From: Streptosporangium sp. NBC_01495
Lineage (GTDB): Bacteria; Actinomycetota; Actinomycetes; Streptosporangiales; Streptosporangiaceae
Assembly: GCF_036250735.1 (NCBI RefSeq)
Contig: NZ_CP109430.1
Span: 4,526,001 to 4,590,000, forward strand
Length of the DNA stretch: 64,000 nucleotides
Direction of reading: 5' to 3'
Shown: one piece after another, positions 62,606 through 64,000 of the stretch
How positions within the stretch are numbered: position 1 is the first letter of the stretch
Layout of the letters: every line of letters begins with the position of its first letter
Notes under the pieces: generated by a model
What the model was told of the DNA's origin: nothing
Database searches by the model: none
What the model saw: only the letters and a program-made list of their open reading frames with translations
Translations under genes and position numbers: made by a program

Positions 62606-63289
62606 TCAGGTCGGCGTGATGTGGGTGGTGATCGCCGCGGCGATGTCGTCGAGGGCCAGTACCCGGCTGACCTGGCCGGTGGCGATGGCGGCCGCGGGCA
62701 TCGCGAAGAACGCCGAGCTGGACTCGTCCTGAGCGAAGACGGCGCCGCCGCGGTGGACGACGGCGCGCACCCCGGCCTGGCCGTCGTGGCCGGTGCCGGT
62801 GAGGATGACCGCCAGCGCGCGCGGCCCGCAGGTGACGGCCAAGGTGGCCAGCAGCAGGTCCGCCGAAGGGCGGGGCGGGGGCAGCCCCCCGGTGGCGATG
62901 AACGCGACGCGCTCGGGGGAGGCGACCAGCAGGTGATGGCCTGGCGGCACGACCAGCACCAAACCGGCCTGCAGGGCGGCGCCATCGACGGCGACCCGCA
63001 CCTCCAGAGCGGTCCGCCGCGCCAAGATGGCCGCCAGCATGCTGTTATGGGCGGGGTCTTGATGCAAGGCGACCAACAGCGCGGCGGGCAGATCGGCCGG
63101 CAGCGGAGCCAGCACCCGCGACAACGCCTCCAGCCCACCGGCCGAGGCGATCAACGCCACCACCGCCAACCCTTCTGCCCCTTCTGCCCCTTCTGGTCGA
63201 CCGTCGTTGGCCCGGCTCAGGGCAGTCGCGTCATCGGCGACGGGCTCGCCCCCGGACGGGAGGATCGTCTCGGGGCGAAGGATGCTCAC
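62606..63289 (-). CDS. CheB-type methylesterase domain protein, without receiver domain
   Basis: 227 residues from the GTG at 63289. Seen: the catalytic triad motifs of CheB: VALIASAGGLEALSRVLAPL (Ser), LLVALHQDPAHNSMLAAIL (His) and ILTGTGHDGQAGVRAV (Asp), plus VVPPGHHLLV. There is no N-terminal response-regulator domain and no chemotaxis gene nearby, so a role in classical chemotaxis is unlikely; stand-alone CheB domains occur in actinomycete regulatory loci, here beside STAS. The upstream frame is fused to a TauE relic. Confidence 0.85.
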   Translation of the reverse strand: MSILRPETILPSGGEPVADDATALSRANDGRPEGAEGAEGLAVVALIASAGGLEALSRVLAPLPADLPAALLVALHQDPAHNSMLAAILARRTALEVRVAVDGAALQAGLVLVVPPGHHLLVASPERVAFIATGGLPPPRPSADLLLATLAVTCGPRALAVILTGTGHDGQAGVRAVVHRGGAVFAQDESSSAFFAMPAAAIATGQVSRVLALDDIAAAITTHITPT

Positions 63290-63414
63290 ATCGGCCAGCC
63301 AACCACACCCCCTACCGGCTGATCCGCGACAGGCCCTCCACTCACGGCCATACCGTTGGTGAACCAACACCTCAGTCACAGAACCCGCGCAATCCCCCCA
63401 GTTCAGCGTCATAT

Positions 63415-63655
63415 CCGTCCTTTTCGGTACCCGCTGGGCGAGTGCTGTGCCGATCACCGATCCTGCCGCGATCGCGGCCGCGACCAGCAGCCAGATCGGC
63501 GCGGTGAGCTGCGGTGAGCCCTTGGCCACGACGGAGAGCGCGTTCACCATGAGCCCATAGAACGGCGCGTTCGGCACGAACTCCCGTACCGTCCAGCCCG
63601 CGTTGACCGCGTACAGGGAAACCGCCGGGCCGCCCACCCCTGCCGAGGAGTTCAT
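63415..63655 (-). pseudogene. TauE/SafE-type permease C-terminal fragment
   Basis: The minus strand reads MNSSAGVGGPAVSLYAVNAG, FYGLMVNALSVVAKGSPQLT and PIWLLVAAAIAAGSVIGTAL, the last TM helices of a sulphite/organosulphonate exporter-like protein. Without its first half it is not functional. It lies between the TnpA end and the CheB-like gene. Confidence 0.6.
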
Positions 63656-63760
63656 GAATCCGCCCGAGTCGTACACTGTTGATCTTGTTTTGCGGCTTTT
63701 GGGCTCACCTTGGCTGGACCCCCTACACCTCCTCCAGCGCCGAGCGCGGCGCAGGACCAC

Positions 63761-64000
63761 TCAGGGCGTCAACCCCAGCTCGCGTAGTTGCGCGGGCCGC
63801 AATGGCCGCCAGCCGCTGGTGTCGAGCTTGGCCAGTTCCGCCTCGACGTCGACATTGATGACGCCGAAGAAGTTGATGTTGTCGCTGTGGCCGGGCGAGA
63901 TATGCGACAGGATCTGGTCCGGTACCTCCCGGCCCTGGGAGCGCAGCTCCAGCACCGCCCGAGAATAATATTCCGTCGTCCAGGCGACCACCGAGTTGGT
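63761..64000 (-). CDS. tnpA: Tn3-family transposase, C-terminus (continues beyond the window)
   Basis: About 79 residues: NSVVAWTTEYYSRAVLELRS, PDQILSHISPGHSDNINFFG and SGWRPLRPAQLRELGLTP to the stop at 63761. This closing block (two helices, ISPxxxxNINxxG) is the end of TnpA proteins. Orientation matches that of the transposase at 39893 relative to its resolvase. Confidence 0.85.
   Translation of the reverse strand, partial: TNSVVAWTTEYYSRAVLELRSQGREVPDQILSHISPGHSDNINFFGVINVDVEAELAKLDTSGWRPLRPAQLRELGLTP

Larger units (their letters stand above)
58953..64000. mobile_element. Tn3-family transposon, left part (right end outside window)
   Basis: The terminal repeat at 58953-58993 (GGGTCCCACTCTGGTCGGCG, then TCACCAGGGGCAAAGTAGCT) interrupts a tyrosine recombinase. 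Inside follow res-like sequence, a serine resolvase, cargo, and at the right edge the C-terminus of TnpA on the minus strand: the same layout as the 31224-43061 transposon. Cargo seen: small unknown, MerR-like, hairpin array, STAS, CheB-like, TauE relic. Confidence 0.75.

Overview
High-GC (about 70%) actinomycete DNA. The gene families (LAL and NarL regulators, CYP105-like P450/ferredoxin pairs, a SigJ-type ECF factor, an actinobacterial-type IHF relic, TipAS-type MerR, secreted tripeptidyl-aminopeptidase and ricin-lectin proteins) suggest a Streptosporangiaceae-like genus such as Nonomuraea or Streptosporangium. This is inference; no rRNA or tRNA is present to place it. The density of insertion sequences, Tn3-family ends, recombinases and broken genes marks an accessory region, either a chromosome arm or plasmid-derived.

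Region 1 (1-12.7 kb) is mostly intact host-type DNA on the window scale: an alpha/beta hydrolase cut by the left edge, a large LAL regulator, a divergent MFS exporter/MarR pair, a secreted zincin with ricin repeats, a secreted tripeptidyl aminopeptidase, a membrane-anchored peptidase, and a two-component pair whose kinase is frameshifted. An IS3 element sits 2 nt after the response-regulator stop.

Region 2 (14-29.6 kb) mixes an intact Tat-exported amidohydrolase, a TetR/methyltransferase pair, and a TetR-controlled reductase-P450-ferredoxin cluster with many relics: an IHF-like gene with a slipped A-run, a TnpB element inserted in an IS630 transposase, two broken hypothetical genes, a zinc-finger serine recombinase, a TnpA N-terminal relic, and a complete IS630 element.

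Region 3 (28.4-31.2 kb) has a zinc-finger coiled-coil protein, three copies of a 55-bp dyad-containing repeat, and a tyrosine recombinase whose 5' end is cut by a Tn3-type terminal repeat.

Region 4 (31.2-43.06 kb) is an apparently complete Tn3-family transposon of about 11.8 kb: matched terminal inverted repeats, a res site and serine resolvase at the left, full-length TnpA at the right. Between them is metabolic cargo: two SDRs, P450 plus ferredoxin, a SigJ-type sigma factor, an FAD oxidoreductase and a PemK-like toxin. Its right end truncates another Tn3 transposase (43.06-45.8 kb).

Region 5 (45.8-58.9 kb) carries a HTH/Clp-N/ABC-transporter operon behind a 49-bp palindrome. It is followed by a 2.2-kb transposase-less Tn3-like unit holding a MerR-TipAS regulator and a DUF2268 protease, a 310-bp inverted-repeat element, and an IS630-family element with perfect 32-bp ends that carries a chloramphenicol-phosphotransferase-like gene. 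Next come an AT-rich island, an HNH endonuclease locus, a winged-helix regulator and a STAS protein.

Region 6 (58.95 kb to the end) is the left part of another Tn3-family transposon: terminal repeat in a broken tyrosine recombinase, res-like site, zinc-finger resolvase, MerR-like regulator, a tandem hairpin repeat array, STAS and CheB-like genes, and the TnpA C-terminus at the right edge.
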